DNA of 14,699 nucleotides from Acidobacteriaceae bacterium (GCA_003133425.1 PKXI01000273.1:1-14699); one strand, 5' to 3'; shown: positions 6,930 through 14,287, counted from the first letter of the stretch. The notes: a model not told the origin generated them from the sequence alone. A program made the numbers and translations.

Positions 6930-8279
6930 TCAGGCAGATTGAAGTTGAGTATTGCGGGCTTGCGGGCCTTGCAGGGTGAGCAGCCCGTTGCATGTGTTCA
7001 TCAGGCATAACAGAAAAATGCGCCAAAAAGCCCTGATCAGCTTCTGGAAGTTCATCGCGGCGGCTGCCAGGATTGCGTTGATCGCATTTCCGGCAGCGCC
7101 CTTCAGCCGATTACGTTCCAACCGGTGTTCGCTCTTCAGATGTCCGATGCTCGGTTCGACCGCGGCACGGCGTTTCATCCATCGCCATAGCGCTCGTGGA
7201 GTCCGGCCTCTTCGCCGCTTATCGACATGCACTGTTACAGCGCCATCGTAGTCGTGGCCCCGATAGCCCATGTCCACATGCGCTTCGCTGACCTTGTTGG
7301 CGATCAAGCTCTCAACTTGCTTCATCTGCGCAGCCAGCGTGTGGCCATCATAGGGATTTCCAGTGAAGCTCTTCGCGCCGACGAACCATCCACCACGACT
7401 GCTCACCGCGACACTTACCTTGTTGCCGAACTCATACTGCTTGCCCGCCTTGCCCTTGGCGATGCACTGCACTTCAGTCTCATGCACACTGTAGATCTTG
7501 TTCTTGTCATGCTTCTGTTGTGCGTAGATTCGATGCGCTGTCTGAAGTAACTTGTCGAGTTTCATGGATGGTTCTGCTGCCTGGCGCTCGACCTCTCGAA
7601 TGACGCGCCCCAACTGCGTTTTCAGCTTGCGTGTGCAAGCGCGTGCGCGTTTCATCTGACGGGCATGGGCATAGCGGCTGGACTGCATCAACAGGCGACG
7701 ACCAACATGCTCGTAACTCTGCTTGATGGTCAAGCCCTCTGCACGCGCTGCGTTCACCAGCCGCTCACGCATGCGCTGATAGAGCCGCGCATCGGTGGGA
7801 AAACGAATGGCCTTGGTCTGCACCGTCGTGTCCACGTTGATGCGCTTCAACTCAGCAGGACGAATCACGCGCATCTCGACGCCCGCTTCAATCGTGGCGC
7901 GCAGCATCTGCTCGGCTCCGGCATCGCCAAGCCGCTTGCGCCAGCGCGTCATGCTCGATGGATCAATCGGCTTGTGATGCTGAAAGTGCTTCATGCCGCT
8001 GAAGTGCTGCCAGTAGGGATTTTCAACCCACGCGGCAACCACGTCTTCATCGCTCAGATCGTGCTGATACTTCAGATAATGCAGAGCCACCATCAGACGT
8101 GTCGAGATGCCTGGCGCGCCTTGACGGGGATGATAGGTGCTGCCCAGAGTCTGTTCGAACGACCGCCAGTCGATGCAAAGACCGAGACGAACCAGGGGAT
8201 GGCTCAGGTCGATCAACTGCTCCAAATCTATCTGAAACAACTCCCGCTGTGGCTGCTCCGGCTCGCGCTTGGGTAGCAT
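6930..8279 (-). CDS. IS5-family transposase
   Basis: This is 449 residues, full length for this group. The ATG at 8279 has GGGGA 7 bases upstream. The N-terminal region (LFQIDLEQLIDLSHPLVRLG, then IDWRSFEQTLG and STRLMVALHYLKYQHDLSDE, residues about 14-95) is the DUF772-like domain typical of IS5 transposases. The DDE catalytic core follows. The first Asp is in INVDTTV (about residue 169), a second acidic position is around the TGNPYDGHTL / GYRGHDYDG region (about 310-350), and the Glu is in VEPSIGHLKSEHRLERN (about 385), the usual C-terminal signature. The protein is rich in Arg and Lys, as expected for DNA binding. The last residues (QGPQARNTQLQSA) run up to the left inverted repeat. No frameshift or internal stop is seen, so it may be functional. 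Confidence 0.94.
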   Translation of the reverse strand: MLPKREPEQPQRELFQIDLEQLIDLSHPLVRLGLCIDWRSFEQTLGSTYHPRQGAPGISTRLMVALHYLKYQHDLSDEDVVAAWVENPYWQHFSGMKHFQHHKPIDPSSMTRWRKRLGDAGAEQMLRATIEAGVEMRVIRPAELKRINVDTTVQTKAIRFPTDARLYQRMRERLVNAARAEGLTIKQSYEHVGRRLLMQSSRYAHARQMKRARACTRKLKTQLGRVIREVERQAAEPSMKLDKLLQTAHRIYAQQKHDKNKIYSVHETEVQCIAKGKAGKQYEFGNKVSVAVSSRGGWFVGAKSFTGNPYDGHTLAAQMKQVESLIANKVSEAHVDMGYRGHDYDGAVTVHVDKRRRGRTPRALWRWMKRRAAVEPSIGHLKSEHRLERNRLKGAAGNAINAILAAAAMNFQKLIRAFWRIFLLCLMNTCNGLLTLQGPQARNTQLQSA

Positions 8280-8375
8280 CGTTTTTCCCCAGTTTCCAGA
8301 GTATTTGCTACGCCTTCAGGGAAATTCTAGACCACCCAACACCGCATTTCATCAGGATTTATAAGGGTTTTGTTG

Positions 8376-8388
8376 GTTTTTCAGGATC
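8376..8388 (-). repeat. IS5-family element, right terminal inverted repeat
   Basis: GTTTTTCAGGATC is the exact inverted partner of 6911-6923. It is followed by the target duplication GAC (8389-8391), whose last base is the final base of the neighbouring gene's stop codon. Confidence 0.8.
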
Positions 8389-8390
8389 GA

Positions 8391-9938
8391 CTATTCTATC
8401 AATGCTTCAATCAGCCTCGGTCCGCGCTCTCGAACCGCGTCGCGGAATTGCGATTGGAATTCGGCGGTGGTGGTCGCCTGCGTGGCCGCAACACCCATAC
8501 CCTGGGCTAAGCTAACCCAATCCAGATTCGGCCGCCCGATGTCGATCATGTTGTTAGCAATTTCTCCGAACCCTTTCGCTCCAGTCCTCCGCAACTCGAC
8601 ATCAAGAATTCGGTAACGACGATTGGCGAAGATCACAGTCAGGACATCTAGATTCTCGCGCGCCATCGTCCACAGCGCTTGAAGCGTGTACATGCCACTG
8701 CCATCGGCTTCGAGGGCAAGAACCTTCTGGTCCGGACAGGCCACGGCTGCCCCCACCGCAACCGGCAGGGCCTGCCCGATTGAGCCCCCCGTTACCGGCA
8801 TCCGCTCGTGCGGTGCGGCGTTAGCCAGATGCGCCAGCACAGGTTCGCTCGAGGAAACCATCTCTTCAGCAATTAGGGCATTCTCTGGAAGGTAGGTGGC
8901 GATCACGCGGCCGATGCTATCCAGCGTCAGCGGCCCGTCATTCGGCGCGAAAATCGGATCGGTCGTAAAGACTGGCAAAGCGCTGGCCGCGCTGCACTCC
9001 TCAGCCACAGCCTCCAGCGCAGCCGGACCATCTTCATCGAGATCGGCTAGCATCGAGATCGTGCAGGCTTCCGGAGCCAGCAATCCCGGGATCCCCGGAT
9101 AGCCGAAGAACGAGACCGGAGCCTTAGCCTCCACAAGAATCAGGTTTTCCAGATCGCGCAGCATCTCGAGGGCGGGCTCAGGAAAATATGGAATCTGGCT
9201 GGGCTGGAAGCGCCCACGTCCCGACCAAATCCTGGCGACGTTTCTGGCCATGTGGATCCGCACTCCAGTGGCGGCGGAGAGCCGAGCCGCAGCCCACAGA
9301 CCGCGTGGACTCAAAGCTGATCCACCCAGCAGCAGTGCGGTACGAGGATTGCGCATCAGATCCGCAATCCGCTGTATCGCGTCGCTTGACGGTACCCGCC
9401 GGCCTGGTTTCGCAATCGCCGGTCCAACGCCCTCTGCGGCCGACCAGGAAAGATCCGCCGGCACGATAAGCATCGCGACTTGGCCCGGCGGTTGGATCGA
9501 ATCCGCGACCGCAGACGAGACATCTGCCCCAAGTTCGCTTGGATTCCTGCAAGTCCTCACTCGCTCCGACACCGTGCGGGCAAACGTCTCAATACTTGCG
9601 CTGAGAGGGGCGTCGTGCAGCAGATGCGGGAGCGAATGTTCGCCGACGATGCTCACCACAGGCGAGCGTGCCTTGCGGGCGTTATGGAAATTTGCCAGCG
9701 CATTGCCCAGTCCCGGACCCAGGTGCAGCAGCGTTGCCGCGGGCTTGCCCAAAGCCCGCGCGTAGCCATCCGCGGCTCCCGAACACACCCCTTCAAAGAG
9801 ACACAGGATGCCGCGCATCTCGCGGACTCGGTCGAGCGCCGCGACAAAGTGCATCTCCGAGGTTCCCGGATTCATGAAGCAGGTGTCGATCCCGTTCACA
9901 AGCAGCGTCTGCAGCATGACATCCGCGCCAGTGTTCAA
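8391..9938 (-). CDS. Thiamine-diphosphate-dependent enzyme, acetolactate synthase-like
   Basis: I start it at the TTG at 9938, 5 bases after GGAG in AAGGAGACAC. It opens MNTGADVMLQTLLVNGIDTC, the normal beginning for this family, and gives 515 residues. A further in-frame TTG at 9956 has no ribosome site. The N-terminal domain has MNPGTSEMHFV and the catalytic Glu E49 (FEGVCSGAADGYAR), which activates the cofactor. A central domain follows. The C-terminal domain holds the thiamine-diphosphate/Mg site ADGSG (D412) with N439 27 residues on (FANRRY). Members are usually annotated as acetolactate synthase large subunit, but without a small-subunit gene alongside. They resemble benzoylformate decarboxylase equally well, so the substrate is open: decarboxylation or carboligation of a 2-oxo acid. 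The IS5-family element begins 2 bases after the stop codon, and the C-terminus RGPRLIEALIE looks complete. Confidence 0.92.
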   Translation of the reverse strand: MNTGADVMLQTLLVNGIDTCFMNPGTSEMHFVAALDRVREMRGILCLFEGVCSGAADGYARALGKPAATLLHLGPGLGNALANFHNARKARSPVVSIVGEHSLPHLLHDAPLSASIETFARTVSERVRTCRNPSELGADVSSAVADSIQPPGQVAMLIVPADLSWSAAEGVGPAIAKPGRRVPSSDAIQRIADLMRNPRTALLLGGSALSPRGLWAAARLSAATGVRIHMARNVARIWSGRGRFQPSQIPYFPEPALEMLRDLENLILVEAKAPVSFFGYPGIPGLLAPEACTISMLADLDEDGPAALEAVAEECSAASALPVFTTDPIFAPNDGPLTLDSIGRVIATYLPENALIAEEMVSSSEPVLAHLANAAPHERMPVTGGSIGQALPVAVGAAVACPDQKVLALEADGSGMYTLQALWTMARENLDVLTVIFANRRYRILDVELRRTGAKGFGEIANNMIDIGRPNLDWVSLAQGMGVAATQATTTAEFQSQFRDAVRERGPRLIEALIE

Positions 9939-10085
9939 AGTGTCTCCTTCCTGCAACAGTTCAAGATATCCTCACCTTATATAGAGCGGCTTCAAAGCGA
10001 CCTGCTTGCTAGTCCCACCAGATCCGACCGTAACATTGGCCTGCCAAGCAATTATTACAGCGGAGATTGCTAGTGTAGCGCTACT

Positions 10086-10304
10086 TTAGGCCGGGCTTTC
10101 CAGTAGTGGTGGAGTGGTCGATGACCATTGTGCCTGAATCGTATCCCGAACTGCTGGGTCCGCAATCGCCTCTTTCACAAGAGCATCTATCCGCAGTGTA
10201 CTCGCGCCGCGGGTCGCAGTTAGTAGGATCGCTCGGAGAGCTAGATTCTCGACGTTCAATTTCTCGATAACGTCCAACATTTTCAGCGCAAGGCTTTGAT
10301 CCAT
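10086..10304 (-). CDS. Small conserved-looking hypothetical protein
   Basis: This is 72 residues from an ATG at 10304. Upstream is only a weak purine stretch (AAGGGA, 11-12 bases away). The N-terminal half is a predicted amphipathic helix (ALKMLDVIEKLNVENLALRAILL), which could be a short coiled coil. A second helix follows (RIDALVKEAIADPAVRDTIQAQW) and then a Ser/Thr/Pro tail. The ENLALRAILL and LVKEAIADP features recall small acidobacterial hypothetical proteins. I know no function for it. It is separated from the thiamine-diphosphate enzyme gene by about 150 bases, with no secure promoter seen between them. The frame has normal-looking codon use but is short, so moderate certainty only. Confidence 0.5.
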   Translation of the reverse strand: MDQSLALKMLDVIEKLNVENLALRAILLTATRGASTLRIDALVKEAIADPAVRDTIQAQWSSTTPPLLESPA

Positions 10305-10308
10305 CAGG

Positions 10309-10359
10309 CTATCGTCCCTTCCGTTTCCCTCGTTTCTGTCTCTTCATCCAATCAGGCAT
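10309..10359 (-). other. Possible 16-residue basic leader ORF
   Basis: ATG at 10359 to TAG at 10309 encodes MPDWMKRQKRGKRKGR, ending only 4 bases before the start of the 72-residue gene. AAGACGGG lies just before the ATG. It could be a leader peptide or the tail of a lost gene. It is too short to call from sequence alone. Confidence 0.2.
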
Positions 10360-11279
10360 CCCGTCTTACACGTATTTCGGCGTTTTTTGCGTCCCTCCAG
10401 GTCGTGTAAATAGTTGCAAGTACTGCTTATTAACGCCCTGAAAAGGCCGGCGTCGGCGCTTCGATCCGGCCCCTTTGACCAATATCTATGATCAAGACCA
10501 AACGTCCTCCCCGTTCTAACCGGATCGCCGAAACCTCCTCGCCCGCGATCAGCGGCAACTATTCCGCTTCGACAACCAGGGGGCGGCCTGCTCCGGCTTC
10601 GGTGACCACCGGCCTCTTACTGGAGAAAACAAGATCGATCCCGGATTGTGAGCGCTTTGTCGACCTGTGAGATAAACGGCGAAACGATCACACATGAGTT
10701 GGAGCGCGGCCGTAACGCCACCGGCAGCCTAGTCCAAAACCTCCGCGCGGGGTTCGTACCACCTCGTACGTCCCGGTTACTTTTGCGACCGGTACTGGCG
10801 TCTCGGGGCGATTGAGTGTGGGGAAGCCGGGGCGCGACGGATTCATCGTTCCCAAAATGACGGTCGAAGCTTGGTGAATCCTCAAACTACTCCATACAAA
10901 TAGTGGGCAAGGACGATGCCTTTTCGCGACAACCAGGCGAAATTTATTTGAGGTTGATACCCCGAACTGGCGTGCGGGAAGAGGTCCGGCCTCCCCTTGT
11001 GATCAGCCAATCGACGGTCGCGAGAGGTTTCATTCCGAACGGCGACTCTGAACGGCCGGGCACTTAGCTGACATTTGCATTCAAAGGGCTTTGACTTTCT
11101 GCGAGCATTCGGTAATTCTTCGGTGTCCCAGGTGCCCCAAAGCGGAATGGGAATCAGCCGATCTCAACCCCACAATCTCCCCACCGTACCAATCCCTCAA
11201 TATTCCCCATTGTTTCTTTTCAGTACTTTAGGCTGCCAGCCGTTCCGCGTAAGTCGTTGATATTACGTTGTTTATTGTT
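10360..11279. other. Stretch of about 0.9 kb without a convincing gene
   Basis: Only short, low-support ORFs are present (for example 10488-10670 plus and 10691-10885 minus). They have no clear ribosome site, domain or family resemblance. The composition drifts from GC-rich (10440-10860) to more AT-rich near 11190-11279, just before the tRNA fragment. No integrase, CRISPR array or complete RNA gene is visible. It probably represents decayed or non-coding island DNA. Confidence 0.5.
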
Positions 11280-11324
11280 CTCATAACCCAAAGGTCGCTG
11301 GTTCAAATCCAGCCCCCGCAACCA
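11280..11324 (+). other. 3' half of initiator tRNA-fMet(CAT), putative attachment site
   Basis: From the anticodon loop CTCATAA (anticodon CAT at 11282-11284) the sequence follows an initiator tRNA to its end. The 3' anticodon-stem strand starts CCC, as in initiators. The T arm is GCTGG-TTCAAAT-CCAGC (11297-11313), the 3' acceptor strand is CCCCGCA, and it ends with discriminator A and CCA (11322-11324). The A at position 72 is the initiator hallmark. Bases upstream of 11280 do not supply the D arm or the 5' acceptor strand. A 3' tRNA piece without its 5' half is the classic direct repeat left at the far end of an element integrated into a tRNA gene. Confidence 0.8.
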
Positions 11325-11414
11325 AAATTCCGTTTGGTTTCAATGGGTTGAGCCGACCTCACATACGGCTCGATGACTCTAAGCCCGTAATCCCATCCAG
11401 TTTTCTGAAATTCC

Positions 11415-11434
11415 TTTACGCATAGATTTACGCA
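11415..11434 (+). repeat. Paired 8-bp direct repeats
   Basis: TTTACGCA occurs at 11415-11422 and 11427-11434, a 12-bp period, about 90 bases downstream of the tRNA fragment. A perfect hairpin CCGCAA-ACC-TTGCGG (11445-11459) follows closely. Short repeats near an attachment site can be recombinase or excisionase arm sites, but none is proven here. Confidence 0.35.
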
Positions 11435-11496
11435 GTCTTCCCGTCCGCAAACCTTGCGGTCTGGACTTTCGCTTTACATTCTCCTACCATGCATTC

Positions 11497-11710
11497 ATGT
11501 TCCCGACCCCCTCAGGTCGCAAAACCTTCGTGGTCACCTGCAAGCAATGCCGTCGCGACGTGCCGTCTGGGCGGGATGAATTCCCCTTTCAGTCCATCAA
11601 CGTCGAGTGCCCCCCTGTGCGGCGAGTTGCGCCGGTACCTTCCATCGGAAGTCTTCCTCGGACGACCTGACCAACTTGTCACCCGGCAGCAGCGAACTGG
11701 AGGCCGATAA
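11497..11710 (+). pseudogene. Frameshifted small zinc-ribbon protein
   Basis: From the ATG at 11497 the frame reads MFPTPSGRKTFVVTCKQCRR and continues to SINVECP. It then continues sensibly only in another frame: LCGELRRYLPSEVFLGRPDQ, ending LVTRQQRTGGR with TAA at 11708-11710. The switch falls in a run of six C at 11610-11615. One C fewer would restore CPLC, giving a CKQC ... CPLCGE four-cysteine zinc ribbon of about 70 residues. Without the repair the first frame stops after about 20 foreign residues. Either a real one-base insertion has broken the gene or the homopolymer was misread. I do not know a function. The zinc site is inferred from the two Cys-x2-Cys pairs. Confidence 0.55.
11669..11710 (+). 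repeat. Duplicated C-terminal tail, copy 1
   Basis: This codes for DQLVTRQQRTGGR and a stop, at the end of the frameshifted zinc-ribbon gene. It matches copy 2 at 11974-12015 in 11 of 13 residues, and with clear similarity at the DNA level. Confidence 0.7.
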
Positions 11711-11973
11711 AGAGTATCGGCTGTAAATGCTGGCTACCTGAACCAGCGACTCCGAGAATCCAGACTCGAACGGAGCGGTTTCTGGTGAAGCTTGTTGGCT
11801 CCTCACGGGCAACCACAAAGATATTTTTTAGCTTGTCGCGAAAAATCACTCCGAGCGGCACTATAGATATGAAAAATTCAGTTGGCGTCGGTGGCGTCCA
11901 GAATCGTCAGTCCGGTTGCTATCGCAGGATGCCGTTCTTGGCTCCCATCAAGGGCGGCATCAGACAAGGAGCC

Positions 11974-12015
11974 GAGCAACTCGTCACCCGTCAGCAACGG
12001 GTCGGAGGCAGGTGA
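11974..12015 (+). repeat. Duplicated C-terminal tail, copy 2
   Basis: This codes for EQLVTRQQRVGGR and a TGA that overlaps the ATG of the next gene. It lies 305 bases after copy 1. The preceding 263 bases (11711-11973) do not resemble the zinc-ribbon protein, so copy 2 looks like the stranded end of a second or the original copy of the gene. Confidence 0.7.
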
Positions 12016-12227
12016 TGTTCGACCCTGACGCCGGTATGCCCCGAGTCAACAAAGGGATGGTCTACCTCGGTGCGTGCCTCATTGCCGGGATTCGGCTGGC
12101 TCGTGAGCGGCAGGTGAACGTGCGGGTGGTGCCGACCGGCAAGGCCATCGAGGAATCGGTTGACCTCGCCCATGAGATTTACAATCGGGTGTTCAGTAAA
12201 GTGCCGGAAAAGCTGCACGAAAGGTGA
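12015..12227 (+). CDS. Small hypothetical protein, 70 residues
   Basis: The ATG at 12015 overlaps the TGA of the preceding frame (TGATG), with GGAGG 7 bases upstream, so translation was probably coupled to the zinc-ribbon gene. The product opens MFDPDAGMPRVNKGMVYLGA, has a weakly hydrophobic stretch (MVYLGACLIAGIRLA), a basic/valine-rich segment (RERQVNVRVVPTGKAIEES) and a final helix (VDLAHEIYNRVFSKVPEKL). There is no signal peptide or catalytic motif. I do not recognise a named family. The strong ribosome site and overlap support a real gene. It lies about 90 bases before the GHKL-ATPase gene on the same strand, so it may belong to that unit. Its own stop overlaps another ATG (TGATG), opening a 17-codon ORF of no known meaning. 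Confidence 0.6.
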   Translation: MFDPDAGMPRVNKGMVYLGACLIAGIRLARERQVNVRVVPTGKAIEESVDLAHEIYNRVFSKVPEKLHER

Positions 12228-12316
12228 TGGCGAAGGTGCGGACGATACGGCAGACGAGCAGACAAGCAGCGGATTGCTGAATGGATGCAGACGCACGGAG
12301 GATTTGAGAGAGACAG

Positions 12317-13372
12317 ATGAAAACAGTCACCGTTGAGGTTCAGGCCGACCATCTCCAGAGCCTCGCGAGAGTCAGACAGCCACTGACCGCGATTTCCGAG
12401 CTTATCTGGAACGGACTGGACGCCGATGCCGATGAAGTTCACGTCGTTTTTCGCAAGAATGACCTAGAGGGCTTGACTGGAGTCATCGTGCGAGATGATG
12501 GTAATGGCCTTCCCTATGAAGAAGCGGAATCAGCGTTCCAAAAGTTAGGCGGCTCTTGGAAGAGGACAGCCCAGAGGACTCGGAAAAAAGGGCGAATACT
12601 GCACGGGCAACTTGGTAAAGGGCGATTCAAGGTTTTCGCAATAGGAACGTCCGTCATTTGGAGTACTCGTTACGGCGCGAACAGCCACTTCTCTGAATAC
12701 GAAATCTCCGGCTCATCTTCGAACATCGGCACCTTCAACATCTCCGACCCCAAGGAAGCCAACCTGAGCAAGAGTGGTACGGAGGTTGATATTGCCCTCG
12801 CAAAGAACTTCCCCTCCCTAATGGGTGAGGATGCTCTTCACGAGATTGCTGAAGAGTTCGCACTGTACCTGCTGCAATATCCAGACGTGAAGCTAGTGTA
12901 TGACGGCGAACGAATCGACCCAACGGCGCTGTTCAGGAATACGGCTACATACGAATTGGGCATTGTGGAATTTCCGACTGGTGGAAGCACAACGGCCTCG
13001 CTCACTGTCATTGAATGGAACCGCAGCACTGACAGAGCGTTGTTTCTTTGCGATGATTCCGGTGTCGCTCTGCACCGTGTCGCAGCAGGAATTCAGGCTC
13101 CCCGCTTCGACTTCACCGCCTACTTGAAGTCACCTCTAGTAAGGCAGCTAGATGCGTCAGGAAGCCTTGTCCTAGAGGAAATCGACCCAGAATTGAACAC
13201 CCTGATTGAAGCGGCCAGAACTAAGCTTCGGGAGCACTTTAGAAAGCGTGCCGCCGAAGAGAGTGTAGATGTGGTTGAGTCGTGGAAGAGCGAGAGGATT
13301 TATCCGTACGAAGGGGACCTAAGAACGTCATCGAAGTTGCGGAGCGACAGGTCTTTGATGTTGTTGCCCTGA
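12317..13372 (+). CDS. GHKL (Hsp90-like) ATPase part of a split ATPase-nuclease gene
   Basis: The ATG at 12317 is the first possible start after an in-frame TGA at 12305. GGAGGA lies rather far upstream (14 bases). The three nucleotide-binding boxes of the GHKL fold are clear: the N box with E28, N32 and D35 (SELIWNGLDADA), the DxGxG box D61-G62-N63-G64, and GQLGKGR at 97-103. This is the ATP-binding design of Hsp90, MutL, gyrase B and MORC-like proteins. Residues about 180-334 form a transducer-like region. The natural protein continues into the nuclease of the next entry. After YPYEGD (residue 334, 13318) the reading frame is lost and only about 17 foreign residues follow (LRTSSKLRSDRSLMLLP). 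Stepping back one base at 13318 restores the continuous protein of about 656 residues. Confidence 0.85.
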   Translation: MKTVTVEVQADHLQSLARVRQPLTAISELIWNGLDADADEVHVVFRKNDLEGLTGVIVRDDGNGLPYEEAESAFQKLGGSWKRTAQRTRKKGRILHGQLGKGRFKVFAIGTSVIWSTRYGANSHFSEYEISGSSSNIGTFNISDPKEANLSKSGTEVDIALAKNFPSLMGEDALHEIAEEFALYLLQYPDVKLVYDGERIDPTALFRNTATYELGIVEFPTGGSTTASLTVIEWNRSTDRALFLCDDSGVALHRVAAGIQAPRFDFTAYLKSPLVRQLDASGSLVLEEIDPELNTLIEAARTKLREHFRKRAAEESVDVVESWKSERIYPYEGDLRTSSKLRSDRSLMLLP

Positions 13373-14286
13373 ATCTTAACTCGTATTTGCCAGACTTTGA
13401 GCGTTCCGAGAAGAGAAGCAGGAAGCTTTCACTGCAACTCCTCCGGCAAGCTCTTGAGCGTGACCCCGGTGAGCTTCAACTCATTCTCGAAGATGTTCTC
13501 GGTCTGCCACCCGACAAGAAAAAAGATTTGGCTGAGCTTCTCAAGAAGACCACCTTGTCCGCTGTCATCCATGCTTCAAAGGTGGTTGCAAATCGCTTGG
13601 ACTTCTTGCGTGGACTCGAAACTTTAATCTATGACAAGGAGATAAAGAAGATGCTGCTTGAGAGGCGGCAACTTCATCGCATAATTGCGAACGAGACGTG
13701 GATTTTGGGGGAACAGTTCAACATTGCTGTCGATGACCAATCCCTTGATGAAGTCTTGGCAAAGCATCTCACCCTTTTGGGGCGTACAGCAGACAACGAA
13801 GATTCAGTTCTGAGAGAGGACGGCTCCGTTGGCATCGTTGATTTGATGCTCTCGAAGAGCATCCCTCAATCAAATCCTTCTCAACGCGAACATTTGGTGA
13901 TTGAGTTGAAGAGGCCAACACAGAAGATTGACCTTGGAGTTCAGAACCAAATCCTGAGCTATGCAGAGGCAGTATGCCGAGACGAGCGTTTCAGAGACAC
14001 TGCAACCCGCTGGCATTTCTGGGCAGTCTCAAACGAGATGGACAATTCTGTCTCGATGCTTGCCAATCAACGGAACCGTCCCGCAGGACTCCTCTATGAG
14101 GATGCCAAGACGCAGGTTTTTATTTGGGCGAAGACTTGGGGACAGATTATCCAAGAGTGCAAAGCTCGGCTTGACTTCTTTCAGCAGCGGTTGGCATATC
14201 AAGCGGACCGCGACTCTGGGCTCAAGTACCTAAATGCCGTCCATGAAAGGTACCTTCCAAAAACGGCAAAAGCAACTGGGAACTGA
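13282..14286 (+). CDS. PD-(D/E)XK nuclease part (Shedu/DUF4263-like) of the split ATPase-nuclease gene
   Basis: The first 12 codons (GTG at 13282) overlap the ATPase frame and are probably not natural. Authentic sequence begins at about 13318 with PKNVIEVAERQVFDVVALNL. A helical linker follows (to about residue 120), then a segment LHRIIANETWILGEQF resembling the WIFGEE-type entry to DUF4263. The nuclease core comes next: GIVDLML with the Asp at 13840, 21 residues before E-x-K in VIELKRP (Glu 13903, Lys 13909), then QNQILSYAEAV. D...ExK plus a downstream Gln is the PD-(D/E)XK arrangement found in the Shedu (SduA) antiphage nuclease. A GHKL ATPase upstream would give an ATP-gated DNA-cutting protein, which is an inference. 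As drawn, the frameshift separates the domains, so the gene may be dead in this copy or misread. Confidence 0.8.
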   Translation: MEEREDLSVRRGPKNVIEVAERQVFDVVALNLNSYLPDFERSEKRSRKLSLQLLRQALERDPGELQLILEDVLGLPPDKKKDLAELLKKTTLSAVIHASKVVANRLDFLRGLETLIYDKEIKKMLLERRQLHRIIANETWILGEQFNIAVDDQSLDEVLAKHLTLLGRTADNEDSVLREDGSVGIVDLMLSKSIPQSNPSQREHLVIELKRPTQKIDLGVQNQILSYAEAVCRDERFRDTATRWHFWAVSNEMDNSVSMLANQRNRPAGLLYEDAKTQVFIWAKTWGQIIQECKARLDFFQQRLAYQADRDSGLKYLNAVHERYLPKTAKATGN

Positions 14287-14287
14287 A

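Larger units (their letters stand above)
6911..8388 (-). mobile_element. Complete IS5-family insertion sequence, 1478 bp
   Basis: The element is bounded by 13-bp perfect inverted repeats GATCCTGAAAAAC (6911-6923 and, inverted, 8376-8388). It is flanked by a 3-bp direct repeat GAC (6908-6910 and 8389-8391), consistent with a target duplication. It carries one intact transposase gene (6930-8279) that fills almost the whole length. Complete ends and an unbroken gene indicate a recent and possibly active insertion. It landed in the IS91-family remnant close to the end of the thiamine-diphosphate enzyme gene. Confidence 0.88.

Noticed and set aside
7665..8276. 203-codon plus-strand frame opposite the IS5-family transposase
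   Set aside because: It is fully overlapped by an intact transposase gene with known signatures, and the antisense product is rich in His and Leu without a domain.
10691..10885. 65-codon minus frame (containing MNPSRPGFPTLNRPETPVPV)
   Set aside because: Pro/Arg-rich, no ribosome site, no recognised family. Left as unsupported within the 10360-11279 stretch.
11250..11324. A complete tRNA gene
   Set aside because: Only the part from the anticodon loop to CCA is tRNA-like. The upstream bases cannot form the D arm or pair with the 3' acceptor strand.
11597..11861. Minus-strand frames opposite and beside the zinc-ribbon gene
   Set aside because: No start site or domain. The coding signal here is on the plus strand, where the Cys pairs and duplicated tail occur.
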